From: Halanaerobium sp051746665
Lineage (GTDB): Bacteria; Bacillota; Halanaerobiia; Halanaerobiales; Halanaerobiaceae
Reading direction: 5' to 3'
Length of the DNA stretch: 40,586 nucleotides
NCBI GenBank assembly: GCA_051746665.1
Contig: JBNJFG010000015.1
Span: 1 to 40,586, forward strand
Part shown: piece by piece, positions 33,212 through 40,586 of the stretch
Layout of the letters: the number at the start of each line of letters is the position of its first letter
How positions within the stretch are numbered: the first letter of the stretch is position 1
Program-made: the position numbers and the translations under genes
Notes under the pieces: model-generated
The model's database searches: none
What the model was told of the DNA's origin: nothing
Seen by the model: only the letters and a program-made list of their open reading frames with translations

Positions 33212-34144
33212 TTAATAAATTTTTTCTACTTTTATACTGTTTTTTATTCTTTCAATCAAAGCTTCATCAATTTTAGAAATGGATCCACTTTCAACAAAAG
33301 CAGTAGCTAAAGCAGCAGCAAAAATACCCGTATCTTTAATATTTTCATTTTTATCTATTTCAGCAGCTAAGCCAGCAACCATTGTATCTCCAGCTCCAAC
33401 TGTTGTTTGGGAAATTTTAACTTGAGGTGTATAAATTCTATACCCCTCTTTTTCAGATGCTATAAAAGCTCCTTTATCTCCTAATGAAATCATTACAATA
33501 CTGACACCTTGATTTAATAAATATTTTGCGCCTTTTTTTAGATCATCTTTACTATTAATTTTTGTTCCTAATAAATTTTCTATCTCTTCTAAATTTGGTT
33601 TAACAAGATAAGGTGATTTTTTTAATGCTAATTTAAATTCATCTCCTGAACTATCTAAGATAACTTTAGCATCTTTTTCTTTTGCTTTATCAATAAGTTC
33701 AGCATATATATTTTTTTCTACACCAGCTGGTAAACTACCTGATAAAACAACAGTCTTGTTTTTTTCAATAATTCTTTCGAAAGATATCAAAAACTCTTTA
33801 ATGTTTTCTTTACTTACTTTTCCATTCTCATTAATTTCTGTTTCTTGATTAGTATTTTTTTCTTTTATTTTTAAATTTTGTCTTGTTTCAAATTCTGACC
33901 AGATAAAATCAGATTTAACTTTCTTTTTTTCAAGTATGGAATTAATTTTTTTACCATTATTACCACCAATAATACCCAATGCCTTATTTTCAATATTTAA
34001 TTCAGTTAAAACTTCTGAAACATTAATTCCTTTACCTCCAGCAAGAATATTAGTTTCTTTTACCCTATTTAATTTTCCTAACTTTAAACAATCAAGAATA
34101 ATTATTTTATCCAAAGCAGGATTTAAAGTAACAGTTAAAATCAT
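33212..34144 (-). CDS. fruK: 1-phosphofructokinase
   Basis: 310 aa, PfkB family. Start ILTVTLNPALDKI and the GGKGINVSEVLTELNI region near 38 are typical of FruK; the catalytic motif TVGAGDTMVAGL places the base Asp at 253. It makes fructose-1,6-bisphosphate from the fructose-1-phosphate delivered by the PTS. GGAAGGTG precedes the ATG. Second gene of the operon, 21 bases after fruR. Tagatose-6-phosphate kinase is a related alternative, but the fructose-type PTS argues against it. Confidence 0.92.
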   Translation of the reverse strand: MILTVTLNPALDKIIILDCLKLGKLNRVKETNILAGGKGINVSEVLTELNIENKALGIIGGNNGKKINSILEKKKVKSDFIWSEFETRQNLKIKEKNTNQETEINENGKVSKENIKEFLISFERIIEKNKTVVLSGSLPAGVEKNIYAELIDKAKEKDAKVILDSSGDEFKLALKKSPYLVKPNLEEIENLLGTKINSKDDLKKGAKYLLNQGVSIVMISLGDKGAFIASEKEGYRIYTPQVKISQTTVGAGDTMVAGLAAEIDKNENIKDTGIFAAALATAFVESGSISKIDEALIERIKNSIKVEKIY

Positions 34145-34165
34145 TTTTACACCTTCCTTATCAAA

Positions 34166-34927
34166 TTAAGCTAAAATTACTTCAATTTTTTCTTCGTTTA
34201 ATTTTTTTTCTTTACTTGCTTCAATTGAATCTGTGATTATAAAGTTTATTTGGTTTAATTCTGCAAATTTATAGAAGTATATTTCTTCCCATTTGCTTTG
34301 ATCAAATAAAAGAAAGTTTTCTCCAGCAATTTCTAAAGCAATTTCTTTAATTTTTGCTTCTCTTAAATCTGGAGTTGTCGCAGATGAACTTAAGGTAAAA
34401 CCATTTGAACCAATAAAACTTTTATCAACTCTTAATTTCCTTAAATAATCTTCAGCCATTGGACCAATCATAGCTTCAGTTGACCATTTGAAATTACCTC
34501 CAACAACTACTAATTCACAATCTAGATTGATTTCATTTATTTTATTTATTATATGAAGAGCATGTGTAACAATTGTTAGATCTTTTTTATTTTTTAAATT
34601 GTCGATTATATATCTTGTTGTAGTTCCTGCATCAATAAAAATTGTATCCCCATTTTTTATTATTGCTGCAGCTTTTTCTCCAATTGCTTCTTTTTCCGGT
34701 GCTAATTTATCTTCTTTTTCTTTAAAACTTGGCTCCAACTTACTACTACCACTTAAAATTGCACCTCCATGAGTCCGACGAATAAAACCATTTTTTTCAA
34801 GTTCACTTAAATCTCTACGGATTGTTGCACGTGAAACATCAAATTTCTCACTTAATTCGTTAACATTTGCTCTCTTTTCTTTTTTTAATAAAAGTATTAT
34901 TTCTTTTCTTCTTTCTTCTGCAAACAT
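34166..34927 (-). CDS. fruR: DeoR-family transcriptional regulator of the fructose operon
   Basis: 253 aa. N-terminal winged helix with the DeoR signature (VNELSEKFDVSRATIRRDLSELEKNGFIRRTHGG, residues 16-54 in part) and a C-terminal sugar-phosphate sensor domain (IFIDAGTTTRYI, VVVGG, FIGSNGF). DeoR regulators beside fruK usually repress the operon and are released by fructose-1-phosphate or fructose-1,6-bisphosphate. AGAGG precedes the ATG. First gene of its own operon, consistent with autoregulation through repeats at 34961-34990. Confidence 0.92.
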   Translation of the reverse strand: MFAEERRKEIILLLKKEKRANVNELSEKFDVSRATIRRDLSELEKNGFIRRTHGGAILSGSSKLEPSFKEKEDKLAPEKEAIGEKAAAIIKNGDTIFIDAGTTTRYIIDNLKNKKDLTIVTHALHIINKINEINLDCELVVVGGNFKWSTEAMIGPMAEDYLRKLRVDKSFIGSNGFTLSSSATTPDLREAKIKEIALEIAGENFLLFDQSKWEEIYFYKFAELNQINFIITDSIEASKEKKLNEEKIEVILA

Positions 34928-34960
34928 TAAAAAAACCTCTTTTCTTGATTTTTTATGATT

Positions 34961-34990
34961 GTTTACTTTCGTTTATATTTGTTTATGATT
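34961..34990 (-). promoter_or_regulatory. three 10-bp direct repeats, likely FruR operator
   Basis: GTTTACTTTC, GTTTATATTT and GTTTATGATT follow each other exactly 10 bases apart on plus. Further TGTTTTTGTTTG copies lie at 35001-35012 within the promoter. Repeats placed one helical turn apart over the start site and -10 box fit a DeoR-family operator. Confidence 0.65.
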
Positions 34991-35016
34991 ATATATTATT
35001 TGTTTTTGTTTGTCAA
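34988..35016 (-). promoter_or_regulatory. consensus sigma-A promoter of the fruR-fruK-EIIA-EIIBC operon
   Basis: On the minus strand TTGACA (35016-35011), a 17-base spacer and TATAAT (34993-34988), a perfect match at both boxes. Start near 34981. Such a strong core promoter implies strict repression, matching the overlapping repeats. Confidence 0.9.
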
Positions 35017-35061
35017 CATAATTTTCAAAAAACTTAAATTAATTGAAATTATTTTTCATCA

Positions 35062-35093
35062 CAAAAAAAACCGCTCCTAAAAATAGAAGCGGT
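35062..35093 (-). terminator. rho-independent terminator of the dhaKLM operon
   Basis: Stem of nine bases per arm with one mismatch (35070-35078 with 35085-35093), core ACCGCT/AGCGGT, loop of about six, then seven to eight T on the minus strand. It lies 24 bases past the dhaM stop. Confidence 0.9.
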
Positions 35094-35116
35094 CTGGATC
35101 TTTTTATTATTCTTTT

Positions 35117-35509
35117 TTAATTTTTCTTAATCATATCAACTGATTCTATTGATTCTAGTATTTCATCAATTTTATTTCCCATTCCAGCTTCAACAGCTGC
35201 AACAACAGCGCCTTCCACAAACGGAGCGTCAGCTAAAACAATTTTTTCTCTAACTTCATCATCTAACCAATCTAAAACCATATTTACACTCATAATAGCA
35301 CTACCTAGATCAGCTAAAATTATTATTCCATCTTCTTTATTGATTTCTTTTACAGCTGATTCTATTGCATCCGGATCTGTACCAATATCGCCATCAGCAG
35401 TACCCCCGACAGCAATAATTTCTACTTCACCCTGTTTCATTTGTTCAGCTAATTTTTTAGCTCCTTCAGCAATTTCTTTAACATGAGAAACTAATATTAT
35501 ATTTACCAT
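35117..35509 (-). CDS. dhaM: dihydroxyacetone kinase phosphotransfer subunit (PTS EIIA-like)
   Basis: 130 aa, single EIIA domain of the mannose type, without the HPr and EI-like extensions of E. coli DhaM. The phospho-His is His9 (ILVSHVKEIAEG). GGTADGDIGTD and LADLGSAIMSVNMVLD are family motifs. It passes phosphate from HPr to the ADP bound in DhaL. The start is the ATG ending at 35509, seven bases after GGAGG; a longer frame overlapping dhaL lacks a site. Confidence 0.93.
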   Translation of the reverse strand: MVNIILVSHVKEIAEGAKKLAEQMKQGEVEIIAVGGTADGDIGTDPDAIESAVKEINKEDGIIILADLGSAIMSVNMVLDWLDDEVREKIVLADAPFVEGAVVAAVEAGMGNKIDEILESIESVDMIKKN

Positions 35510-35525
35510 CTGCTTCCTCCAATTT

Positions 35526-36143
35526 TTAATATAATTCGTCAATTACTGTTTTAATAATCAAATAACTAGAAGTCGCACCTGGATCTTGATGGCCAATACT
35601 CCTTTTTCCTAGATAACTTGCACGTCCTTTAGTTGCCTGCATATCTATTGTTGCTTTCATACCTTCTTCTGCTTTATTTTTACATTGTTTTAATGCTTCT
35701 TCTACACTATCTCCATTTTCTTTACTTTCTTTTAAGGAATCTACAGCCGGAATAATTGTATCTAACATTGTTTTTTCTCCCGCTTCTGCTTTTCCTCTTT
35801 TTTGTATACCTGCAACAGCTGTTTCTCCAATTTCTATGATTGAATCTAAATCAAAATCAGCATCAGGTATAATTTTACTTATATTCAAAAAAGCCGTACC
35901 ATATAACGGTCCTGATGCTCCACCAACTGTTGAAATTAATGTCATTGCTACTGTTTTTATCAGCTCTTTATTATTTTCATAATCTTTAGCTTCTACTTTT
36001 TCTTTTACTTTTTTAAATCCTTTAGTCATATTAATACCATGGTCACCATCACCTATAGCAGAATCTAATTGTGTAAGGTATTTTTTATTTTCAATAATTA
36101 CATCAGCTATTTCTTTTATAATTTTTTTGCTTTTTTCGGTCAC
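35526..36143 (-). CDS. dhaL: dihydroxyacetone kinase ADP-binding subunit
   Basis: 205 aa. The nucleotide/Mg-binding motif GDGDHG is at residues 31-36 and the later TVGGASGPLYGTAF and GHQDPGATSSYL loops complete the site. It transfers phosphate from its bound ADP/ATP to the dihydroxyacetone on DhaK. Start is GTG, eight bases after GGAGGGG. Middle gene of dhaK-dhaL-dhaM. Confidence 0.95.
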   Translation of the reverse strand: MTEKSKKIIKEIADVIIENKKYLTQLDSAIGDGDHGINMTKGFKKVKEKVEAKDYENNKELIKTVAMTLISTVGGASGPLYGTAFLNISKIIPDADFDLDSIIEIGETAVAGIQKRGKAEAGEKTMLDTIIPAVDSLKESKENGDSVEEALKQCKNKAEEGMKATIDMQATKGRASYLGKRSIGHQDPGATSSYLIIKTVIDELY

Positions 36144-36162
36144 AAATAGTCCCCTCCATAAA

Positions 36163-37155
36163 TTACTTCATAATATTTATTTCTGTTGGAGCATCAAGTA
36201 ATTCTTTCATTTCTTCATCTAATTTCAATAATGTTATAGACACACCAGCCATTTCTAGAGATGTCATATATTCTCCAACAAAAGTTTTATAGATATTAAT
36301 ACCCTTTTCTGCAAGTACTTGATTTGCTCTTCTATTGGCCAAGAATAACTCCATTAATGGAGTTCCGCCCATACCGTTAATCATTAGAGCAACATCATCA
36401 CCTTTTTCGTAAGGAATATCATCAATTACACTACCTAATAATTCATCTACTATTTCATCAGCTTTCATTAAATCAGTTCTTTCAGTTCCAGGTTCACCAT
36501 GAATACCTATACCTAATTCTATTTCATCTTCTTCTAAAGTAAATGTTGATTCATCTGCAGCTGGAACACGACATGGATATAAAGCCATTCCCTTAGTTTT
36601 TACATTCGCAATTACTTTTTCTGCTACTTTTTTAACTTCTGAAAGTTCTGCACCAGCTTCAGCTTTTGCACCTGCAATTTTATGAACAAATATAGTACCA
36701 GCAACACCGCGTCGACCAGTTGTATATAAACTATCTTCTACAGCTACATCATCATCGACAACAACATGATCAACTTCTATACCTTCTGCTTCGGCCATTT
36801 CTGCAGCCATCTCAAAGTTCATAACATCTCCAGTATAATTTTTTACAACTAATAATACACCTTTACCACCATCAACCGCTTTAATTGCTTCAAATACTGC
36901 ATCAGGAGTTGGAGAAGTAAATACATCACCAGCAATTGCTCCATCTAACATGCCTTCACCAACAAAGCCAGCATGTGTAGGCTCGTGACCGCTACCTCCA
37001 CCACTAACTAAAGCAACTTTTTCATTTGGACTACCTTTTCTTATAACTATATTATAATTATCCAACTTTTCAAGCTTATCAGGAGCAGCCATCACAATAC
37101 CTTCTACCATCTCTTCTACTACTTCTTCCGGATTATTAATTAATTTTTTCTTCAT
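36163..37155 (-). CDS. dhaK: dihydroxyacetone kinase substrate-binding subunit
   Basis: 330 aa. The active-site His219 that binds dihydroxyacetone covalently is in GIGIHGEPG; SGGGSGHEPTHAGFVG (51-66) and NYTGDVMNFEMA (106-117) form the rest of the pocket. It phosphorylates dihydroxyacetone to DHAP, using PEP through the PTS with DhaL and DhaM, thereby linking glycerol oxidation to glycolysis. AAAGGAGGG precedes the ATG. No glycerol dehydrogenase is in this window. Confidence 0.95.
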   Translation of the reverse strand: MKKKLINNPEEVVEEMVEGIVMAAPDKLEKLDNYNIVIRKGSPNEKVALVSGGGSGHEPTHAGFVGEGMLDGAIAGDVFTSPTPDAVFEAIKAVDGGKGVLLVVKNYTGDVMNFEMAAEMAEAEGIEVDHVVVDDDVAVEDSLYTTGRRGVAGTIFVHKIAGAKAEAGAELSEVKKVAEKVIANVKTKGMALYPCRVPAADESTFTLEEDEIELGIGIHGEPGTERTDLMKADEIVDELLGSVIDDIPYEKGDDVALMINGMGGTPLMELFLANRRANQVLAEKGINIYKTFVGEYMTSLEMAGVSITLLKLDEEMKELLDAPTEINIMK

Positions 37156-37229
37156 AAATAAACCCTCCTTTTAATATTGATGAATTTAAAATTTTATTTA
37201 AAATAAAATTTATTATTTTTAACAAGTTG

Positions 37230-37258
37230 ATTTTATCATTAAAGTTCTGAATTATCAA
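37230..37258 (-). promoter_or_regulatory. sigma-A promoter of dhaKLM
   Basis: On the minus strand TTGATA (37258-37253), a 17-base spacer and TAAAAT (37235-37230). An AT-only palindrome (37189-37211) lies in the leader between it and dhaK and may be an operator, though its composition makes chance likely. Confidence 0.65.
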
Positions 37259-37284
37259 ACATTGATTAAGTTATACAAAAAATT

Positions 37285-39126
37285 TTAACTATTATATCTT
37301 CTTATAATATCAAATTTTTCATCTTTACTTTCAGTGAAACCTGTTATATTTGTTTGATTTAATATTTCACTAATCTCCTGATCAGCTTTCAAGAAAATAT
37401 TTTTTGTTTCATTTATAATATTTTCATCTAAATCAGATCTAGCGGCAATTACATCTTTTGGAATAAGATCTGTTTTTTCTAGTATGTTGAGGCTGTCTAA
37501 ATTCAATGTTTGAGCTGCTCTATCCCAAGCTTCATTATATGTTGCTCCAACTTCAACTTTATTATCTAATACTGCTTTTATTACATTATCATGATTACCT
37601 AAAAATAAGGTTTCTTTTAAATCTGTATTTACATTAATACCAACTTCTTTTAACATTTGTTTTGGATACACATATCCAGATGTTGATAATGGATCTACAA
37701 ATGCAAAAACACTATTTCTCAAATCTTTTAATTGATTATATTTGCTGGTTTTTCTAGTGAAAATATAGCCTCTATAACTATCTTTTCCATTAATTAAAGG
37801 TGTTATCATCGGTATAACATTTGTCTCTTTTTTAGCTTTAACATACGCCATAGGAGAAAACCAGCCAATATCTATTAAATTATTTTTTATATAATATGTC
37901 AGTTCTTCATAATCTGAAACAATAACTGTTTTAGCATTTTTGTTGATTTTTTTACATAATTTATTAATTATTGGAATATATAATTCTTCTATTTTTTCTG
38001 GTTTTGTAAAAGGATTAACACCAAAAATTAACATATCATCACTTTTATTTTCTACTGAAATTTTGTGAAGTTCATAAGCTATTTTATTAAGATTGTTAGA
38101 ATAATCTATAAGGTTTTCAGAATTATTTTTTTGATTCTTTATATTTTTATCAACTTCTGAAACATTTTCTGAAATATTTATAAATTCTTGAGTCATAGAT
38201 TCAACAGCTTGAGTTGTTTGTTCAGTAGCTGAAGCCTGACTCTCTGTACTATCAGATAGTTTAGATATAGAATCAATAACATTATGTAAATTATTATTCA
38301 TTAAATTAAATGAATCAATAGATTTAACAGCTAAATCTTCAACTCCTTCGATGCTATCTAAACCATTTTCAATTATTTGATCCGTATTTTTTATTTCTAT
38401 GTTTATATTATTAATAGCACCTCTGATTTCTGAAGTTAATTGCTCCGTTTCTTCTGAAAGACTTTTAATTTCTCCAGCAACAACATTAAATCCTCTTCCA
38501 GCATCTCCAGCTCTTGCTGCCTCGATTGAAGCATTTAAAGCAAGTAAATTAATCTGATCAGTGATATCTATAATTCCTTCAAGTAAGTTATTTGTATTTT
38601 CTAAAGCTTTTTCAACGCTTTCAATTGAATCACCAGATTTTTTTACATTTGTTGCTATTTCAAGCAAAGTATTATTTGATTCTTCAATCCAATTCTGGTT
38701 TTTTTCTGAGTCTGACATAAGCTGTTGAGAAATTTCTTCTAATTTAACCATTTCTGCTTTAATAACATTTGAAGAAGATGATAATTCTTCAATAGTTGCA
38801 GAAATTTCTTCTGCGCCTGCTGCATTATTTTCAACTGATTCTGCAATATTTTCAAATCTTTCTACTAAATTTTCAGCTTTTTTATTATTGTCATTTATTA
38901 ACCAAATTAAATCCTGTGATTTAAAAGATACTTCTTGTGATAAATTCAATAATTTATTAGCAGTTCTTTTTTTAGATTCATTATTTTTATTGATTTCATC
39001 TCCATTTTTATCAGATATAATATTTCTTTTATGTTTTTTAAAATATAAAAAAAGATATATAATAATATTAGTAATTACTACCCCTATGCTAAAACTCAAA
39101 AAATTAATTTCGGTAAACATCTCCAT
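37285..39126 (-). CDS. methyl-accepting chemotaxis protein with C-terminal PhnD-like domain
   Basis: 613 aa. One membrane helix at about 10-29, followed by a basic KKHKR, so what follows should be cytoplasmic. There is no HAMP domain. Residues about 60-350 are the MCP signalling coiled coil; its kinase-contact tip (QINLLALNASIEAARAGD at 191-208, RGFNVVAGEI) is intact. Residues about 365-613 are a PhnD-type binding domain: DIGWFSPMAYVKAKKE (419-434) and the STSG loop (481-484). Domain order and topology place this domain inside the cell. It resembles the binding protein at 13270. A terminator lies just upstream (39154-39202). Confidence 0.88.
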   Translation of the reverse strand: MEMFTEINFLSFSIGVVITNIIIYLFLYFKKHKRNIISDKNGDEINKNNESKKRTANKLLNLSQEVSFKSQDLIWLINDNNKKAENLVERFENIAESVENNAAGAEEISATIEELSSSSNVIKAEMVKLEEISQQLMSDSEKNQNWIEESNNTLLEIATNVKKSGDSIESVEKALENTNNLLEGIIDITDQINLLALNASIEAARAGDAGRGFNVVAGEIKSLSEETEQLTSEIRGAINNINIEIKNTDQIIENGLDSIEGVEDLAVKSIDSFNLMNNNLHNVIDSISKLSDSTESQASATEQTTQAVESMTQEFINISENVSEVDKNIKNQKNNSENLIDYSNNLNKIAYELHKISVENKSDDMLIFGVNPFTKPEKIEELYIPIINKLCKKINKNAKTVIVSDYEELTYYIKNNLIDIGWFSPMAYVKAKKETNVIPMITPLINGKDSYRGYIFTRKTSKYNQLKDLRNSVFAFVDPLSTSGYVYPKQMLKEVGINVNTDLKETLFLGNHDNVIKAVLDNKVEVGATYNEAWDRAAQTLNLDSLNILEKTDLIPKDVIAARSDLDENIINETKNIFLKADQEISEILNQTNITGFTESKDEKFDIIRRYNS

Positions 39127-39153
39127 ATTTTTATTTCCCTTTCAAAAATAATA

Positions 39154-39202
39154 TTTATAAAAGCTAAATCAGGTTAAAATTATTCTAATCCTGATTTAGC
39201 TT
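39154..39202 (-). terminator. rho-independent terminator after the DJ-1/PfpI gene
   Basis: Thirteen-bp stem (39161-39173 with 39190-39202), 16-nt loop, then TTTTAT on the minus strand. It lies 10 bases past the PfpI-like stop and just before the MCP ribosome site. Confidence 0.8.
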
Positions 39203-39212
39203 AATCTTATTT

Positions 39213-39734
39213 TTATTCTGCTAGTGCTTTAACTAATTCTCTACAATAAGCAGGAATATCTGCAACAACTCTACCCCAGACAATATTACCATCTCTAAAA
39301 GCTGCTTCATCAACCCATGTTCCACCTGCATTAATTATATCATCTTTGATACCTAGAGATCCAGTTGCTTTTCCATCAATAATTCCAGCAGAAATTCCAA
39401 CAAGCCCTGCATGACATATTAAACCAATAATCTTTCCGGCTTCATAATTTTTCCTGACTAACTCTACAATATCTTCATCACGTCTTATTTTATCAGGAGT
39501 CCACCCACCAGGAACTAAAACCCCATCATAATCTTTATCTAAAATTTCAGAAGCAACATAATCAGCCTCTTTGGTTAAACAACCATGTTTGCTAACATAT
39601 TCTACACCTTTTTCCATGCCAATCACATCAACATCTGCACCTTCTTCTAACATTCTCATATAAACTACCCAGAATTCAAAATCTTCATATCCTGGTCCAA
39701 TCAGCATTGCAATTTTTTTATTTTTCAATTTCAC
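39213..39734 (-). CDS. DJ-1/PfpI family protein
   Basis: 173 aa. The nucleophile Cys107 followed by His108 (GLICHAG) and Glu17 in GPGYEDFEFW form the family active site; GVLVPGGWTPD is the conserved turn before it. The family includes deglycases or glyoxalases, stress chaperones and PfpI-type proteins; catalysis here is unassigned. Start is GTG nine bases after AGGAGG. It is the last gene in the oxidoreductase-DUF1667 operon and could deal with reactive carbonyls such as those from dihydroxyacetone phosphate; that link is inference. Confidence 0.87.
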   Translation of the reverse strand: MKLKNKKIAMLIGPGYEDFEFWVVYMRMLEEGADVDVIGMEKGVEYVSKHGCLTKEADYVASEILDKDYDGVLVPGGWTPDKIRRDEDIVELVRKNYEAGKIIGLICHAGLVGISAGIIDGKATGSLGIKDDIINAGGTWVDEAAFRDGNIVWGRVVADIPAYCRELVKALAE

Positions 39735-39763
39735 TGATTTAACCTCCTTACATTATCATAAAT

Positions 39764-40141
39764 TTAAACATGTATTTTCTTAGGTAAATCTCTTGTTGCA
39801 ACAACATTTGCCTCTGTACCTAATATATTTTCTATAATTATTTGACCCATTTTTAGTGGTGCTTCAATTTCTTTTTCTCCAATTTTAGCCATAGCCTTAT
39901 CCATTAATTCTAAAGGAATTTGTTTTGTTGTTTTAACCGGACATAATGGTAAAGCACCATTTTTCACCCTAACTGTTGTAGGAAGAATTCTAGTTTTAGC
40001 TATAATTTCTTCTTTTGCATAATCTGCACCCTGAGGACAGGCATTTCCCATTATATTTATTATTTCATCACCATCATGCTCAACTGTAACTTCACAACCT
40101 TTTGGACAGGCAACACAGGTAATGGTCTGTTTTTCAAGCAT
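39764..40141 (-). CDS. DUF1667 Cys-rich protein
   Basis: 125 aa. Five Cys in the family pattern: Cys9, Cys12, Cys16 (TCVACPKGCEV), Cys35 (NACPQG) and Cys67 (PLCPVK), which probably hold an Fe-S cluster or metal. DUF1667 proteins are regularly encoded after a FAD-dependent oxidoreductase in glycerol-3-phosphate gene clusters of Firmicutes and are thought to be electron-transfer partners. The ATG directly abuts the stop codon of the upstream oxidoreductase, and its AAGGAGGGAG site lies within that gene's end. Confidence 0.9.
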   Translation of the reverse strand: MLEKQTITCVACPKGCEVTVEHDGDEIINIMGNACPQGADYAKEEIIAKTRILPTTVRVKNGALPLCPVKTTKQIPLELMDKAMAKIGEKEIEAPLKMGQIIIENILGTEANVVATRDLPKKIHV

Positions 40142-40586
40142 TTATTCTCCCTCCTTTTCGATAATATCAACTCTAATTTCACTAACTTCATCTAAATCAT
40201 CAAGTGTTTTTTGAGCTAGAGGTACACTAATCATCTCACCTGGTTTACCAAATGGCTCTGAGAATGAGTATAGTTTTTCTCCATCAGCATATAGTTCAAT
40301 ATCTATAGCTGTTAAAGGAGTACTAACTCTCATATAAAGTGGTATTCTTTTTCTATCTTCAGCTTCCAACTCAATACTCTGTGGAATTACATAAGCTACA
40401 TTTTCTCCTGCTTTCACATCTATTTTTTGTTTAGCTCTTTTATACTCACCACTTATATATTTTGCTGCCCAATCACCTGCAATTTCTGATTCTTCTGTAA
40501 CCCAATCAACAAGATCATGTACATGAAGTACATTACCACAGGCAAAAATACCATCAATATTTGTTTCTCTACCTTCATTAACTATT
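40142..40586 (-). CDS. FAD/NAD(P)-dependent oxidoreductase, C-terminal part (continues beyond the window)
   Basis: The reading frame is open from the stop at 40142 to the window edge, 147 codons, so this is the end of a longer gene; the GTG at 40415-40417 is internal and not the start. The visible part shows the FAD-binding motif TNIDGIFACGN, then VLHVHDLVDWV and EIAGDWAAKYI, as in pyridine nucleotide-disulphide oxidoreductases paired with DUF1667. A C-terminal beta-rich extension follows (RIPLYMRVSTPLTAIDIEL). In relatives it lies next to glycerol kinase and GlpA-type dehydrogenase. Confidence 0.9.
   Translation of the reverse strand, partial: IVNEGRETNIDGIFACGNVLHVHDLVDWVTEESEIAGDWAAKYISGEYKRAKQKIDVKAGENVAYVIPQSIELEAEDRKRIPLYMRVSTPLTAIDIELYADGEKLYSFSEPFGKPGEMISVPLAQKTLDDLDEVSEIRVDIIEKEGE

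Noticed and set aside
37189..37211. 11-bp perfect palindrome in the dhaK leader
   Set aside because: Composed only of A and T in a very AT-rich stretch; a chance dyad is likely, so it is mentioned only with the promoter.
40415..40417. GTG start for a 91-residue protein at the window end
   Set aside because: The frame stays open upstream to the edge and the upstream translation carries FAD-oxidoreductase motifs (GIFACGN, HDLVDWV), so the GTG is an internal Val codon of a larger gene.

Overview
This 40.6 kb window is AT-rich, with strong AGGAGG-type ribosome binding sites, two T-box leaders, rho-independent terminators with long U-tracts and consensus sigma-A promoters. That points to a low-GC anaerobic Firmicute. 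An adenosylcobalamin-dependent ribonucleotide reductase as the only reductase seen, PTS-dependent DhaKLM, a TRAP-like tricarboxylate transporter and several rather acidic proteins fit a fermentative, possibly halophilic genus such as Halanaerobium; the genus is inference. Almost every gene is on the minus strand; only the membrane protein at 5516 and the NifX-like gene at 24498 are on the plus strand. No tRNA, rRNA, CRISPR array or insertion sequence was recognised.

Layout in + coordinates. 186-5115: 2-hydroxyacid dehydrogenase, TerB-DnaJ protein, a two-gene ABC-2 exporter and a MATE transporter. 5306-6444: a self-contained unit (sigma-A promoter, long leader, unknown duplicated membrane protein, strong terminator). 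6461-14127: a sensory and transport module. A PhnD-like binding protein, histidine kinase and sigma-54 activator form one operon (ending in a terminator at 10449-10472). It lies directly upstream of a TctC-TctB-TctA transporter plus MgtC-like gene whose promoter is a textbook -24/-12 sigma-54 site with an upstream dyad. 14316-16706: class II ribonucleotide reductase. 17060-20057: two KDG kinases and KDPG/KHG aldolase, the lower part of hexuronate or modified Entner-Doudoroff catabolism. 20365-24352: serS with a Ser (UCC) T-box, alanine racemase and alanine dehydrogenase. 24498-29955: NifX-like gene, then an amino-acid ABC transporter operon that also holds an aminotransferase and a LarA-family racemase, all under a second T-box whose specifier I read as CGC (Arg). 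30081-31190: PrsA-like foldase. 31265-35016: fructose PTS operon (fruR-fruK-EIIA-EIIBC). 35062-37258: dhaK-dhaL-dhaM. 37285-40586: a chemotaxis protein carrying a PhnD-like domain, a DJ-1/PfpI protein, a DUF1667 protein and the end of its partner FAD oxidoreductase, the last two usually found with glycerol genes.

The main points for a second look are: (1) a 187-204 bp nested inverted repeat between eda and kdgK with two small hairpins whose loops share UCCU in the mRNA sense, and which extends over the eda stop codon; (2) the inferred arginine T-box controlling a transporter operon with an embedded nickel-pincer racemase homologue and aminotransferase; (3) the predicted PhnD-kinase-sigma54 circuit driving the Tct transporter; (4) a methyl-accepting protein with a PhnD-like domain that by topology should be cytoplasmic; (5) the duplicated unknown membrane protein at 5516.
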